DNA of 64,000 nt from positions 558,001 to 622,000 of the forward strand of contig CBDCPZ010000024.1 in the NCBI GenBank assembly GCA_965220465.1, in the 5' to 3' direction. How positions within the stretch are numbered: position 1 is the stretch's first letter; each line of letters opens with the position of its first letter. The notes below the pieces were generated by a model that saw only the letters and a program-made list of their open reading frames with translations, ran no database searches and was not told the origin of the DNA. A program made the translations under genes and the position numbers. This document shows positions 37,020 to 46,678 of this stretch, one piece after another. This DNA comes from JAHDHW01 sp965220465 (GTDB lineage: Bacteria > Bacteroidota > Bacteroidia > Chitinophagales > Saprospiraceae).

Positions 37020-38450
37020 ATGAAATCAATCAGACTTTATTTTTTATTGCTTTTCACCCTATTTAGTTTAGGGAAATCCAATGCACAAACCGTTGACAGC
37101 AAATTGGCGGAAGCACTTCAAAGCACCTTGGATTCTATGCATCAGGTGTTGAATATAAAAGGACTTGGAGCAGCTTTGCAACTTTCCAATGATGCAGTTT
37201 GGGCAGGAGGAAGTGGTGTTTCGTCGCTTTTGCCTTTGGACAGCATCCGACCGGAACATACTTTTGCAGTAGCAAGTACAACAAAAACAATTACAGCAGC
37301 TTGTATTCTGCAACTCACTGATGAAGGAGTGCTTAGTCTCGATGACAGTTTACATCTATGGCTGCCGGAATACCAGTATATCAGTTCCAACATTACGATC
37401 CGCCAGCTATTGCGCCATCAAAGTGGTATTTATGATGTGTTGCAACATCCCGGTTTCCAACCCCAGATGACGGCAAATGTAAATCAGATATGGACCTTGA
37501 ACGATGTGGTTACTACTTTTATCCAGCCACCGGTTTTTCAACCTGGAACAAGCTGGGGTTATTCAAACACCAATTACTTATTGCTCGGTATGATAATCGA
37601 AGCAGCTACCGGAAATCCTTACTGGCAAGAATTTGAAGATCGGTTTTTTACCCCTCTTGGCCTTGAAAGTTTTTCATTGCCGGCTTTCAATGCTCTTCCG
37701 GATGAAGTGGCCCATCTTTGGCTCGACATTACAGGCGATGGAGTAGTTGATGATGCTCACCTTTTTTTCTCCACCTGGAACTCTTTTTTTAGCAGTGTTG
37801 GCCCGGCTGGGGCGTATTTTGCTACACCAGGTGATATGACTCGCTGGATGCGTGCTTGCATGAGTGGTAGTTTATATACCCCGGAAACCTGGGCAGTTGT
37901 ACAACAAACATTGAATACCGGCTTGCCGGGTAACACTAAATATGGACTGGGCTTGATGGAACGTAAGTATCTTGGTCTGACTGCTTATGGTCATGGTGGT
38001 GATGTTTCTTACTCCTCAAGTGTGGTTTATTTTCCTGAAAAGGACATAAGCATAGCAGTCCATGCCAATGATGCAAACATAAACTCTTGGGCACTTGTTT
38101 CCACTGTTGAAGCTTTGCTACAAGTTTATGTCGATTGTGAAGAGATAATAAATGAGGTTAATGAATTAGTTGAGGAAGAGAATAGAGTGCTTGTTTTTCC
38201 AAATCCATTTGTTGATCAATTGACCGTTTTATTGGATAAGCAGGAATCTGACGAAGAGATTAATTTGAGTGTAACTGATGTTTTTGGAAGGATTATTCGG
38301 CTTCCATTCCAGAATAGAAATAATTCCGCTGGAGCACAAGAGATGATCTTTGATAACCTTGATCGCCTGAATCCGGGCCTTTATTTTCTAAATATCTTTG
38401 TGGATAATCAACATTTAAAAACGGTTATAATTTTAAAAGAGCATGAATAA
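37020..38450 (+). CDS. Secreted serine hydrolase (beta-lactamase/class C PBP fold) with T9SS sorting domain
   Basis: After a signal peptide (to about residue 22, KSNAQT) the protein has a class C beta-lactamase/D-aminopeptidase fold. The nucleophile motif is S86-T-T-K89, followed by the Tyr motif YSNTNYLLLG and a HGGD motif near residue 325 in the KTG position. These enzymes include esterases, peptidases and beta-lactamases, so the substrate is open. From about residue 395 (VFPNPFVDQLTVLL) to the end is a T9SS C-terminal sorting domain, so it is delivered outside the cell. It overlaps the next serine hydrolase gene by eight bases and lies 63 bases after the propeller gene. Confidence 0.87.
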   Translation: MKSIRLYFLLLFTLFSLGKSNAQTVDSKLAEALQSTLDSMHQVLNIKGLGAALQLSNDAVWAGGSGVSSLLPLDSIRPEHTFAVASTTKTITAACILQLTDEGVLSLDDSLHLWLPEYQYISSNITIRQLLRHQSGIYDVLQHPGFQPQMTANVNQIWTLNDVVTTFIQPPVFQPGTSWGYSNTNYLLLGMIIEAATGNPYWQEFEDRFFTPLGLESFSLPAFNALPDEVAHLWLDITGDGVVDDAHLFFSTWNSFFSSVGPAGAYFATPGDMTRWMRACMSGSLYTPETWAVVQQTLNTGLPGNTKYGLGLMERKYLGLTAYGHGGDVSYSSSVVYFPEKDISIAVHANDANINSWALVSTVEALLQVYVDCEEIINEVNELVEEENRVLVFPNPFVDQLTVLLDKQESDEEINLSVTDVFGRIIRLPFQNRNNSAGAQEMIFDNLDRLNPGLYFLNIFVDNQHLKTVIILKEHE

Positions 38451-39822
38451 TCTACCTTTTCCTTCCGTGAATTTGAAAATAAAATTGCTGCTGTTTGTTT
38501 TCATATGTTTATTGGTAAAGGGTTTTGGTCAAGAGATTACAAAAGAAATGGATGTTTATTTGCAGGCTCATGCAAAAAACAGATATTTCAGCGGAGCAGT
38601 ATTAGTTGCTAAAAACAATGAAATCATTTTTCGAAAGGGCTATGGTTTTGCAAATGATGAAAAAAGGGAAACTGTGCAATCGGAAACTAAATTCCGCATT
38701 GCTTCGCTCACGAAATCTTTCACTGCAATGGCAATAATGCAACTTGAAGAACAAGGAAAGTTAAGTCTGGATGATCCTGTAAAAAAGTTTGTTCCTGACT
38801 ATGCGAGGGGAGATGAAATCTCATTGTTTCAAGTGCTTCACCACACAGCAGGCATACCTGATTTTCTTAACTTTCCAGCTTATTGGGAAAAACTACAAGA
38901 CAGTTGTTCCGTAGATCAAGCAGTTGAAATTTTCAAAGATGAACCTTTGCGTTTCCCACCAGGAAGTCGATGGGAATACAGTAATTCAGGTTATGTATTA
39001 TTAGGTTTTATCATTGAAAAAATAACAGGGCAAAGCCTGGCCGACTATTTTGAAAGCAATATTTTCGAGCCGCTTGAAATGAATAATACCGGCTGGGAAA
39101 GCGAAAGTCCTATTGAATCATTTGGAGCTACTGGATACCAGTTAGAAGGAAACAATCGGATGAGTTTGGCCCCGGTCAACATGTCAGTAAATCATGGTGC
39201 CGGGGCATTGTTTTCTACCATTGATGATCTTTATAAATGGGATCGTGGATTGTACACCGAAAAATTGTTGAGTAAAAAAGGTATGGAAAAAATATTCACC
39301 CCTCACCTCAATGCTTATGGTGGCGGCTGGGGAATTATGAATCATCAGCGTTTTGGCAAATCTTTCATTTTTATGAACGGTCGGTTTTCAGGCTTTGCTG
39401 CCAACATTTCCCGGTATCCCAAGGATGATTTATGTGTAATTGTTCTAAGCAACCTAATGGATATTGATCCGCGAATTATTGCAGATAACCTCGCAGCTAT
39501 TGTGTTTGGTGAACTCGTTATCCCTCCTTCAAAAAGAAAGAGGATTGATGTTCCCTTAGCCAAGCTTGAGCAATATGTAGGCACTTTTGTTTTTGAAAAA
39601 ATGAATCCGCCACTCGAAATAGAAATAATGCTGGATACTGAAGGAAAGTTGATTCGAAAGATTTCCGGCAGACCTGACAAAGTGTTGATTCCCTCGACTG
39701 ATTCCGTTTTTTACTATGAAGAAGCTGATGTGGACATCGTTTTCGAGCAAAACGAAAACGGAGCATTTAATTACTTATTAATGAACCTATTAGGAACGCC
39801 TTTCGAAGGCATTCGTATCTAA
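38443..39822 (+). CDS. Exported serine hydrolase (beta-lactamase/class C PBP fold)
   Basis: A second member of the class C family, 459 residues, only moderately similar to its neighbour. A signal peptide ends near residue 30 (KGFGQE). The catalytic Ser-Lys is S88-L-T-K91, the Tyr motif is YSNSGYVLLG, and the region NGRFSGFAANISRY is in the KTG position. From about residue 365 there is an extra C-terminal beta domain of about 95 residues. Unlike the previous gene it has no T9SS sorting domain, so it probably stays in the periplasm. It overlaps the preceding gene by eight bases. Confidence 0.87.
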   Translation: MNNLPFPSVNLKIKLLLFVFICLLVKGFGQEITKEMDVYLQAHAKNRYFSGAVLVAKNNEIIFRKGYGFANDEKRETVQSETKFRIASLTKSFTAMAIMQLEEQGKLSLDDPVKKFVPDYARGDEISLFQVLHHTAGIPDFLNFPAYWEKLQDSCSVDQAVEIFKDEPLRFPPGSRWEYSNSGYVLLGFIIEKITGQSLADYFESNIFEPLEMNNTGWESESPIESFGATGYQLEGNNRMSLAPVNMSVNHGAGALFSTIDDLYKWDRGLYTEKLLSKKGMEKIFTPHLNAYGGGWGIMNHQRFGKSFIFMNGRFSGFAANISRYPKDDLCVIVLSNLMDIDPRIIADNLAAIVFGELVIPPSKRKRIDVPLAKLEQYVGTFVFEKMNPPLEIEIMLDTEGKLIRKISGRPDKVLIPSTDSVFYYEEADVDIVFEQNENGAFNYLLMNLLGTPFEGIRI

Positions 39823-39831
39823 ATTTGAACG

Positions 39832-40980
39832 ATGAAAGCAGTAAATTTTCTAATTTGTTTTAGCATTTTTTCAAATACCTTTTTATGTCAAACCGTTTCC
39901 ACTTTGGTGCCAAACAATGTTGGTGATGACATGCATTTTTCTATTGACGGATACATTTACTCATCTCATTACGGCGGATATCATTTCCGGAAAATTGATC
40001 CCTCAACTGGAATTGTTGATACCATTATGACAGTAAATACACCTACTATTGGGGCCATTGAGATGGATGATGACTTGAACATTTACACCTGTTCTTATGA
40101 TTTAGGTTGGGTTGGAAAATTTAAAGAAGGAGATAGTACAATTCTTTTTGTCGCCAGCGGCCTTTCCGGCCCGGCGGGCATTGTACTTAATGATGAAGGA
40201 AATCTTTTTGTAGCTACCAATCAAAATCATAGCATTATTAAAATTTACCCCGACGGAACGAAAGAAACCTATTTTTACGGCAGCCCGCTTTTTTGGCCGA
40301 CTGGTATTGCAATTGATCCATCCAACAATTTATATGTAGCAAATATGTTCAGTGGTGAAATTATCAAAATCACCACAAACCAGGAAGCTTCTGTGTTGAC
40401 TACTTTACCTGCAATTGCCGATCAGATACCCGATCTGGCTTATTTGGTTTGGACAAACGGACATTTATATGTCTGTCATTTCGGTGACCACGTCATTTAT
40501 GAAGTCGACCCAATATCCGGTGAGACTGAAATCATTGCAGGAACTGGAACCGCCGGTCAAAATAATGGCACTGCACTTTCAGCCACATTCCAAAACCCAA
40601 CAGGAATAGCATCCTCACCGTCTGGCGATACACTCTTTGTGACAGATGGGGTTGCTCCCAACCAGCGATTACGGATGATAGTCTTTAATACAATTTCAGG
40701 AACGCAGTTATCTAAAGAGCAAGGTTTCCTGTTTCAACGATTATTCCCCAACCCTGCAAATGATAAATTGATTTTGAATTTTGCTTTAGAGAAGTCTATG
40801 AAATTATCTTTTCAAATTGTGGATGCATCGGGTAAAGTTTATACAACAAAGAAAGCGAAAAAATACAATGCAGATCATCACCGATTAGAATTTGATCTAA
40901 GTAATTTAGCGAAGGGAGAATGGTTTTTAGTAGCTCGGACAGATCAGTTTACAAAGAGTTTTAATTTTTTAAAAAATTGA
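39832..40980 (+). CDS. Secreted NHL/SMP-30-type beta-propeller with T9SS sorting domain (second copy)
   Basis: This resembles the propeller at 35817-36956 in layout and length (382 against 379 residues). A signal peptide (to about residue 20) is followed by blades such as GPAGIVLNDEGNLFVATNQNHSIIKI, WPTGIAIDPSNNLYVANMFSGEIIKI and NPTGIASSPSGDTLFVTDG. The C-terminal 80 residues, from LFPNPANDKLILNF to SFNFLKN, are a T9SS sorting domain. It lies nine bases after the second serine hydrolase, so the four genes form one unit. The two propellers appear to be an old duplication around the hydrolases. Confidence 0.83.
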   Translation: MKAVNFLICFSIFSNTFLCQTVSTLVPNNVGDDMHFSIDGYIYSSHYGGYHFRKIDPSTGIVDTIMTVNTPTIGAIEMDDDLNIYTCSYDLGWVGKFKEGDSTILFVASGLSGPAGIVLNDEGNLFVATNQNHSIIKIYPDGTKETYFYGSPLFWPTGIAIDPSNNLYVANMFSGEIIKITTNQEASVLTTLPAIADQIPDLAYLVWTNGHLYVCHFGDHVIYEVDPISGETEIIAGTGTAGQNNGTALSATFQNPTGIASSPSGDTLFVTDGVAPNQRLRMIVFNTISGTQLSKEQGFLFQRLFPNPANDKLILNFALEKSMKLSFQIVDASGKVYTTKKAKKYNADHHRLEFDLSNLAKGEWFLVARTDQFTKSFNFLKN

Positions 40981-41152
40981 TTTAAGTGACGGAAAGAAAT
41001 TATTGACAAGTTATTTCACATTTTGAAAATCATTTAAATAACTGATTAACTGGAAGTTTTTAGATTGTTTTTGAGATGTGTTAAAAAATAGCTTATTAAA
41101 AATTCCGTCAAACTACTTACTGAAAAAAATAATAACTTTAGTTCCAAAAAAA

Positions 41153-41785
41153 ATGAAAAACCTCAAGATTGAACTGGTGTTCCTTTTATTTATATTCACT
41201 TTTGCATTCATATTAAATTCTTGTGGAAAAGATCCGGAAGTGATCACGAACACGGTTATCGAAGTTGACACGGTTTTCGTAACCCAGCATGATACCGTTT
41301 TTACAACGTTGACCGATACGGTGACGCTGACTCAATTTATAAACGACACCGCAACCACTTTTATCCTAGTCAGACATGCCGAGACTACTGGAATTGGAAG
41401 CGATCCTGGTTTAAGTACTGCAGGGCAAACCCGTTCCGATGAGCTTCGCCGAATCATGGATAATGTATCATTGGCTGCGGTCTTCTCTACTAATTTTAAC
41501 CGAACTATGCAGACGGCACAAGTCACGGCAGATGACAAAATGTTGACCGTCGATATTTACGATCCGTTCAATCTCAATCAATTTGTGGATAATACTTTAG
41601 AGGAATATCATACAGAAAAAGTACTGGTAGTCGGTCATTCCAACACAACGCCTTCGCTTTTGAACGTGCTGGTGGGCGCAAATATTTACTCAGATTTGCC
41701 AGAGTCGGAGTATGACAATTTGTATGTTGTTACGGTTTTTGAAAAAGGCCGGGCAGAGGTTGTGCACTTGAAATACGGAGAGTAA
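41153..41785 (+). CDS. Lipoprotein of the histidine phosphatase (phosphoglycerate mutase-like) superfamily
   Basis: The 210-residue product has a lipoprotein signal (FAFILNSC, Cys about residue 24). A linker rich in Thr, Val and Asp follows, then the branch motif ILVRHAET with the phospho-accepting His, and the second catalytic His in VLVVGHSNTT. These are the two His of the superfamily, so it is likely active as a phosphatase in the periplasm or on a membrane face. The ATG at 41153 is preferred to a GTG at 41078 because it places the signal peptide at the N-terminus. No operon partner is evident. Confidence 0.82.
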   Translation: MKNLKIELVFLLFIFTFAFILNSCGKDPEVITNTVIEVDTVFVTQHDTVFTTLTDTVTLTQFINDTATTFILVRHAETTGIGSDPGLSTAGQTRSDELRRIMDNVSLAAVFSTNFNRTMQTAQVTADDKMLTVDIYDPFNLNQFVDNTLEEYHTEKVLVVGHSNTTPSLLNVLVGANIYSDLPESEYDNLYVVTVFEKGRAEVVHLKYGE

Positions 41786-41968
41786 GTTTTTGTGTTTAAA
41801 GGGTTGTTAATGTTCTATTTTCAAATTGTTTTCTATCATTTTTGAAAGTTTAGTCATTCATAATATTGAGGTGATGAAAATCATTTCTTCGAATGATTAA
41901 TTTCATAAAAATCATATATATTTTGTTGTAGTATTGTGATTTACGTAATTAAATAAAACGCTAAAAAT

Positions 41969-42358
41969 ATGATAGATAAAAAGCCAATCTATATTTCAGA
42001 TTTACACTTTGAACACAAATTATGGATTTCCGAATTGATGTTTTGGCAAGATGAAATCGGCACCTTCAAACATCGTCTCGAAGAACTTGTAGAACGATTT
42101 GAGGATAATGATGTGTTGGCCCGGGTGGAAAAATACCAAAACCAATTTATCCGTCACAAAGAAGTGATTGATACCTTAAAACATGACATCAACACCGCCG
42201 AACACAAACTGGTTAAGTATGCTGAAAATCACCCTGAAGCGGTGAATCAGGTATATCTGGAAGATCAGGAACCACTCCGTGAACGTATGGAAACCCAAAG
42301 AAAAATGTACGGAGAGTTGAAATCCAACTTTATGAGTTTTTTGATAAAAGTATTATAA
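41969..42358 (+). CDS. Small coiled-coil protein of unknown function
   Basis: A 129-residue protein with no signal peptide or membrane segment, rich in Glu, Lys, His and Gln. Almost all of it is predicted to be helical, with heptad-like spacing around HRLEELVERFEDNDVLARVEKYQNQFIRHKEVIDTLKHDINTAEHKLVKYAEN split into two helices. It begins MIDKKPIYISDLHFEHKLWISEL. I do not recognise the family. It stands alone between the histidine phosphatase and a convergent permease, and has its own terminator just downstream, which supports expression as a single gene. Confidence 0.72.
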   Translation: MIDKKPIYISDLHFEHKLWISELMFWQDEIGTFKHRLEELVERFEDNDVLARVEKYQNQFIRHKEVIDTLKHDINTAEHKLVKYAENHPEAVNQVYLEDQEPLRERMETQRKMYGELKSNFMSFLIKVL

Positions 42359-42368
42359 AAACACTTAT

Positions 42369-42405
42369 TAAAAAGCCTTTGTTAATTTAATCGAAGGCCT
42401 TTTTT
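42369..42405 (+). terminator. Intrinsic terminator after the coiled-coil gene
   Basis: The arms AAAAAGCCTT and AAGGCCTTTTT pair with one bulged base around a loop of about 14 bases, followed by a T run. The convergent permease gene ends at 42431, so it may also serve the other strand. Confidence 0.7.
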
Positions 42406-42430
42406 ATTTAGCTTTTTTTCAACCTTAGTC

Positions 42431-44965
42431 TTACATCTCAGCTCTCAAAACTTCCAGCGGTGGTTTGTTCAACACATCGCGGCTATTAAAAAGGCCAATA
42501 AAAATGGTCAAAGCTGTGATACTTAAAAACACCAAAAATGGCGGTAGCAGATTTGGTGAAAAAGGAATTTTAAAACTATATTTTGCAATTAAAAAAGTGC
42601 CAAGAAACGATAAAAGTATTCCTGTAAAAGTCGCTAATGTTCCTAAAAGAAAATATTCAGCAGCATTGATCATCAGGATTTGTCGGCGGCTTGCTCCTAA
42701 CGTTCTTAATAAAACGCTCTCTCGAATCCGCTGATATTTGCTGATTACCACTGAGCTGATCAAAACCAATATTCCGGTGAGAATGCTGAAAAGCGCCATA
42801 AATCGAATAACAAAAGATACCTTTCCAAGAATATCATCCACAGCTTTTAAAATCAGCGTCAGGTCTACAATAGACACATTTGGAAATGCCCGAACAACTG
42901 CTTGCTGATAATCTGCCGATTGCTCAGGTGACGGCACACGGGTGATTAGCACATTAAACTGTGGAGCGTTTTCCAAAACTCCCGTAGGGAAAACAATGAA
43001 AAAATTGGTTTGAACCCTGTTCCAGTTGATCTTTCGAATACTACCAACAACCGTTTTAATCGGAACACCCTGAACATTGAATATCAGCTTGGTTCCAATA
43101 TCAGCTTGCATGTCTTCTGCCATGTTTTCAGCAATCGAGACATAAACATTTCCATCTTTTTTACCATTATGCCACGCTCCTTTTACAACTTCTTCGGTAT
43201 CGATGAGCGTATCGCGATAAGTCACGCGATATTCCCGATTGAAAACCCAGCGCCGAATATTGGAAGTGGTATCCGCCATTCGTGCAACTTTGTCGATGCT
43301 GTCAATGGCGTTCAAACGCATTGTCACAATCGGAACTTGTTGGATTACTGGCAGATCATACTTTTTTGTCATCGAAGCCAATTCTTCTTTTTGAGAAGGT
43401 TGAATGTCAAAAAGGATCATATTAGGTTGATCTCCTGTGCTGGACATTTGGACCTGGCTGAGCAATAGTTCCTGCGTAAAGAAAAGCATAGAAATCAGCG
43501 CAGTTCCCAGACCGATTGAAACCATTAAAATCAAAGTTTGATTGTTCGGACGGTACAAATTGGCAATACTTTGGCGCCACACATAATTCCAGTTTCTTGG
43601 AAAAAACTTGCGCACAAACCACATTAAAGCCCAAGCTACTCCTGCGAGCAATAAAAATGCAAGGCCCACACCGACAGTAAATGCCATTGCAACATCTACA
43701 TTTCCGGTTTGGAAAAGCGTAAATCCTGCAATAAATGCAGCGATTAAAAAATAAACAAGCCAGCGCAGTGGATCCCGCTTGCTACCATTTTCATCAACCG
43801 ACACCCGCAAAGTCCGCAAAGGCGAGGTTTTTCGAATGCTCAGCAAAGGCAGTAAAGCAAAAAGGATGGCAATGCCCATTCCAGTTAAAATACCTTTTGC
43901 CATTGAAAACCAGGATATGTCCGTGCTTACATTTTCTATTGGTAAAAACTCTCCAAAAACGATCGGTAGAATCATTTGCAAAGCACTGCCTAAAGCAGCG
44001 CCGAGCATACTACCCAACAATCCCATGGTAACGATTTGCAACAAATAAATATAAAACGCTTGCCTCCCGCTAGTCCCAAGTGTTCGTAAAATTGCAACTG
44101 TTGATAATTTGTCTTTTATATAAATATGCACAGCACTGGCTACTCCAATGCATCCTAACAGTAAAGCAATAAAACCAATGAGGTTGAGAAAAGTGTTCAT
44201 GTTTTGAAAGGTTTCTCCAATATCTTCCTTGCGTTCTGCAACAGTATCGTAGCGTATCGTTAATTCCTTATGTGATGCTCTGAGGCTGTCAGCGATCGCT
44301 TCAGCAGGAGCATTTTCAGCGAGTTTGTAATAATAATTGTATTCGATCCGGCTACCCATTTGGACTAATCTGGTGGCTTCCAGGTATTGTTTGGGGATAA
44401 TGACTTGCGGAGCAACAGAAGAAGCGATTCCGGCTCGACCGGGAATGGAATTGAGCCTTCCTTCAATCGTAAAAGTAACTTCGCCAACTTTTACTGAATC
44501 TCCTTCATTAAGATTAAACTGAAGCATCAGGGTTTTGTCAACAATTGCTTTTTTATCATCTTGAAAATGTAAATAAGCTTCTGTCGGAGAGGTGTTGAAT
44601 TTTCCATAATAAGGAAAATCACCTTCCAGCGCTTTTATCAAAGCAAGTCTCGTGTTTCCACTTTCAGGAAATAAAACCATCGACGCGAAATTGACGGAGC
44701 TGGAATGCGCGATGGCGATGGTATCAAAGTATGGATCAATGATCGTATCTAGTGGCTGGTTACTTTCAAAAACGAGATCTGCTCCCAGTAGTGATTTAGC
44801 CTCACGATCAATATCTTTAAGCAGGTTTTCACTAAAAGAATTTATAGCTACTAAAGCAGCGATTCCTAAAACAATTGAAGAGATAAATAACAATAGCCGG
44901 CTTCGGTTTCGCCTACTATCTCTCCATGCCATTTTTGCAAGCCACTGAAATTTTATATTTGCCAA
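42431..44965 (-). CDS. Large FtsX-type ABC transporter permease
   Basis: At 844 residues this is the long two-module FtsX/MacB-like permease, similar to E. coli YbbP. It has an N-terminal anchor helix, a periplasmic MacB core-like domain (about 45-245), three to four membrane helices, then a second copy of the helix/periplasmic pattern and three C-terminal helices. FtsX segments are IALLLGCIGVASAVHIYIKDKLSTVAILRTLG and the C-terminal LVLISSVVISKYQRIRESVLLRTLGASRRQI. Such permeases work with a LolD/YbbA-type ATPase, which is not adjacent here. A -7 box lies just upstream at 44994-45001. Confidence 0.85.
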   Translation of the reverse strand: MANIKFQWLAKMAWRDSRRNRSRLLLFISSIVLGIAALVAINSFSENLLKDIDREAKSLLGADLVFESNQPLDTIIDPYFDTIAIAHSSSVNFASMVLFPESGNTRLALIKALEGDFPYYGKFNTSPTEAYLHFQDDKKAIVDKTLMLQFNLNEGDSVKVGEVTFTIEGRLNSIPGRAGIASSVAPQVIIPKQYLEATRLVQMGSRIEYNYYYKLAENAPAEAIADSLRASHKELTIRYDTVAERKEDIGETFQNMNTFLNLIGFIALLLGCIGVASAVHIYIKDKLSTVAILRTLGTSGRQAFYIYLLQIVTMGLLGSMLGAALGSALQMILPIVFGEFLPIENVSTDISWFSMAKGILTGMGIAILFALLPLLSIRKTSPLRTLRVSVDENGSKRDPLRWLVYFLIAAFIAGFTLFQTGNVDVAMAFTVGVGLAFLLLAGVAWALMWFVRKFFPRNWNYVWRQSIANLYRPNNQTLILMVSIGLGTALISMLFFTQELLLSQVQMSSTGDQPNMILFDIQPSQKEELASMTKKYDLPVIQQVPIVTMRLNAIDSIDKVARMADTTSNIRRWVFNREYRVTYRDTLIDTEEVVKGAWHNGKKDGNVYVSIAENMAEDMQADIGTKLIFNVQGVPIKTVVGSIRKINWNRVQTNFFIVFPTGVLENAPQFNVLITRVPSPEQSADYQQAVVRAFPNVSIVDLTLILKAVDDILGKVSFVIRFMALFSILTGILVLISSVVISKYQRIRESVLLRTLGASRRQILMINAAEYFLLGTLATFTGILLSFLGTFLIAKYSFKIPFSPNLLPPFLVFLSITALTIFIGLFNSRDVLNKPPLEVLRAEM

Positions 44966-44993
44966 ATTTGGTGATTTTATTTAATTGAGAGTG

Positions 44994-45001
44994 CAAAAAT
45001 A
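44994..45001 (-). promoter_or_regulatory. Candidate -7 box (TATTTTTG) for the FtsX-type permease
   Basis: On the minus strand TATTTTTG fits TAnnTTTG and lies 29 bases before the permease ATG. No clear -33 partner. Confidence 0.4.
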
Positions 45002-45080
45002 TCAATAATGATGAAATATTGATTTCAATCATGCTGTTAAATCCTATCTTTATATTTAACACCTAAAAGACAATAATATC

Positions 45081-46538
45081 ATGCGTTTTGTTCTATTCTT
45101 TGTAGCTTATTTGTCACTAAATTTAGTAGTCGCACAATCCACTGTTCAAAAGGCGATTGAGGCTTTAGTTAAAGACCCGGATTTGAAACACGCAGGTTTG
45201 GGGATTTGTGTGATTGATGTGGAAAGCGGAAAAGTCATCGCCCAACATGAAAAAGACCAAAGCCTGATTCCAGCCTCTTCGCTGAAAGTAGTGACTACTG
45301 CTACGGCGCTCAGTAAATTAGGAGAAGATTTTAGGTTCAAAACGGAATTGCAATATGATGGCAAACTGGAAAGCGACGGGACTTTAAATGGAAACCTTTT
45401 TATAAAAGGATTCGGCGATCCAACTTTGGGTTCTGATCGATTCAAAAAAGCAATGCCTTTGGAAGAGCTATTGGCTGAATTTGTAAAAGCGGTTAAAAAA
45501 GCAGGAATTAAACGAATAAACGGAAAAATCGTTGGCGATGCTTCTTTTTATAGTTCATCAGTAAATGGGCGGGCTTGGCTTTGGGAAGATGTAGGCAATT
45601 ATTATGCTTCCGGTGCCTGGGGTTTAAATATCTTGGAAAACAAATATTATTTGAACCTTCGTCAGAACCCCAAAATCGGTGGATTGACAACCATCGAAAG
45701 TACAAAACCTTCAATCCCCAATCTTTTGTTGATCAATGAAGTGCGCTCCGCAGAGGCTAATTCCGGCGATAATGCCTATATTTTTGGATCACCCTATTCT
45801 TATACCCGTTTTGTGCGTGGAACGATTCCTGTTGGAAAAGGCATTTTTACGATCAAAGGCTCCATTCCGGACCCTCCTTTTTTCGCTGCGCATTTGCTAA
45901 TGGAAGTCTTGGAAAGTAATGGAATTTCAACTTCTAAAATGGCGACCAGCCAATTTGAATTGGAGCGTGAAGGAACGGTCAAATCCACGCGAAAGACAAT
46001 TCATACCCATCAATCGCCTTCTTTAAAAGATATTGTGATAGAAACAAACCTGGAAAGTGTCAACCTTTATTGCGAAAGCATGCTTCGCTATATGGCAACG
46101 ACGAATGGAAATCAGAGAGAACCGGAAAATGGCTTAGATATTATTTATAAATTTTGGAAAGACAATGGTTTGGATATTGAAGGATTTTTTATGGAAGATG
46201 GAAGCGGATTGTCTCCTTTAAATAATGTTTCCGCTTTTCATTTGGCGAAAATAATGGAGTTGATTGCAAAAGACAAAAAGCTTTTTAATTCGTTTAATCA
46301 ATCTTTACCAGTCGCAGGCCGTTCGGGTACCTTAGAAAATATGCTTAGAGGAACGATTGCTGAAAACAACCTTCGTGCAAAAAGCGGAGGGATGAAGCGA
46401 GTTAGAAGTTATACGGGATATGCTACAACGAAAACCGGAAAACTGGTATCTTTTTCCATTATAGCCAATCACTTTTCCTGTTCGAGCAGTGCCATGCGGA
46501 AGAAGATGGAAAAAATAATGGTTGAACTTTGTCGGTGA
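45081..46538 (+). CDS. dacB: D-alanyl-D-alanine carboxypeptidase/endopeptidase (PBP4 family)
   Basis: Class C low-molecular-weight penicillin-binding protein that trims peptidoglycan cross-links in the periplasm. Signal peptide to about residue 18 (LVVAQS). Catalytic motifs: S66-S-L-K69 (SxxK), ESVNLYCESM with SVN as the SxN motif, and AKSGGM, where KSG replaces the usual KTG. An inserted domain of about 165 residues after the SxxK motif is typical of PBP4. The length of 485 is normal. A secreted, monocistronic gene divergent from the permease. Confidence 0.9.
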   Translation: MRFVLFFVAYLSLNLVVAQSTVQKAIEALVKDPDLKHAGLGICVIDVESGKVIAQHEKDQSLIPASSLKVVTTATALSKLGEDFRFKTELQYDGKLESDGTLNGNLFIKGFGDPTLGSDRFKKAMPLEELLAEFVKAVKKAGIKRINGKIVGDASFYSSSVNGRAWLWEDVGNYYASGAWGLNILENKYYLNLRQNPKIGGLTTIESTKPSIPNLLLINEVRSAEANSGDNAYIFGSPYSYTRFVRGTIPVGKGIFTIKGSIPDPPFFAAHLLMEVLESNGISTSKMATSQFELEREGTVKSTRKTIHTHQSPSLKDIVIETNLESVNLYCESMLRYMATTNGNQREPENGLDIIYKFWKDNGLDIEGFFMEDGSGLSPLNNVSAFHLAKIMELIAKDKKLFNSFNQSLPVAGRSGTLENMLRGTIAENNLRAKSGGMKRVRSYTGYATTKTGKLVSFSIIANHFSCSSSAMRKKMEKIMVELCR

Positions 46539-46650
46539 ACTATTTCGAACATTTTATTTGTTTACTGTTCGTTCAATAATCAAACATAAAAAATAGCTCA
46601 TTGATAACTTAACAGAAGACTATCCTATTTTTTTACCATACTGAAAAGAT

Positions 46651-46658
46651 TAACTTTG
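46651..46658 (+). promoter_or_regulatory. Candidate -7 box (TAACTTTG) for the lipoprotein methyltransferase
   Basis: TAACTTTG, followed by C, fits TAnnTTTG and is 20 bases before the ATG, giving a short leader. The -33 element is not clear. Confidence 0.4.
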
Positions 46659-46678
46659 CCCAAATTATTTTTTGATTT

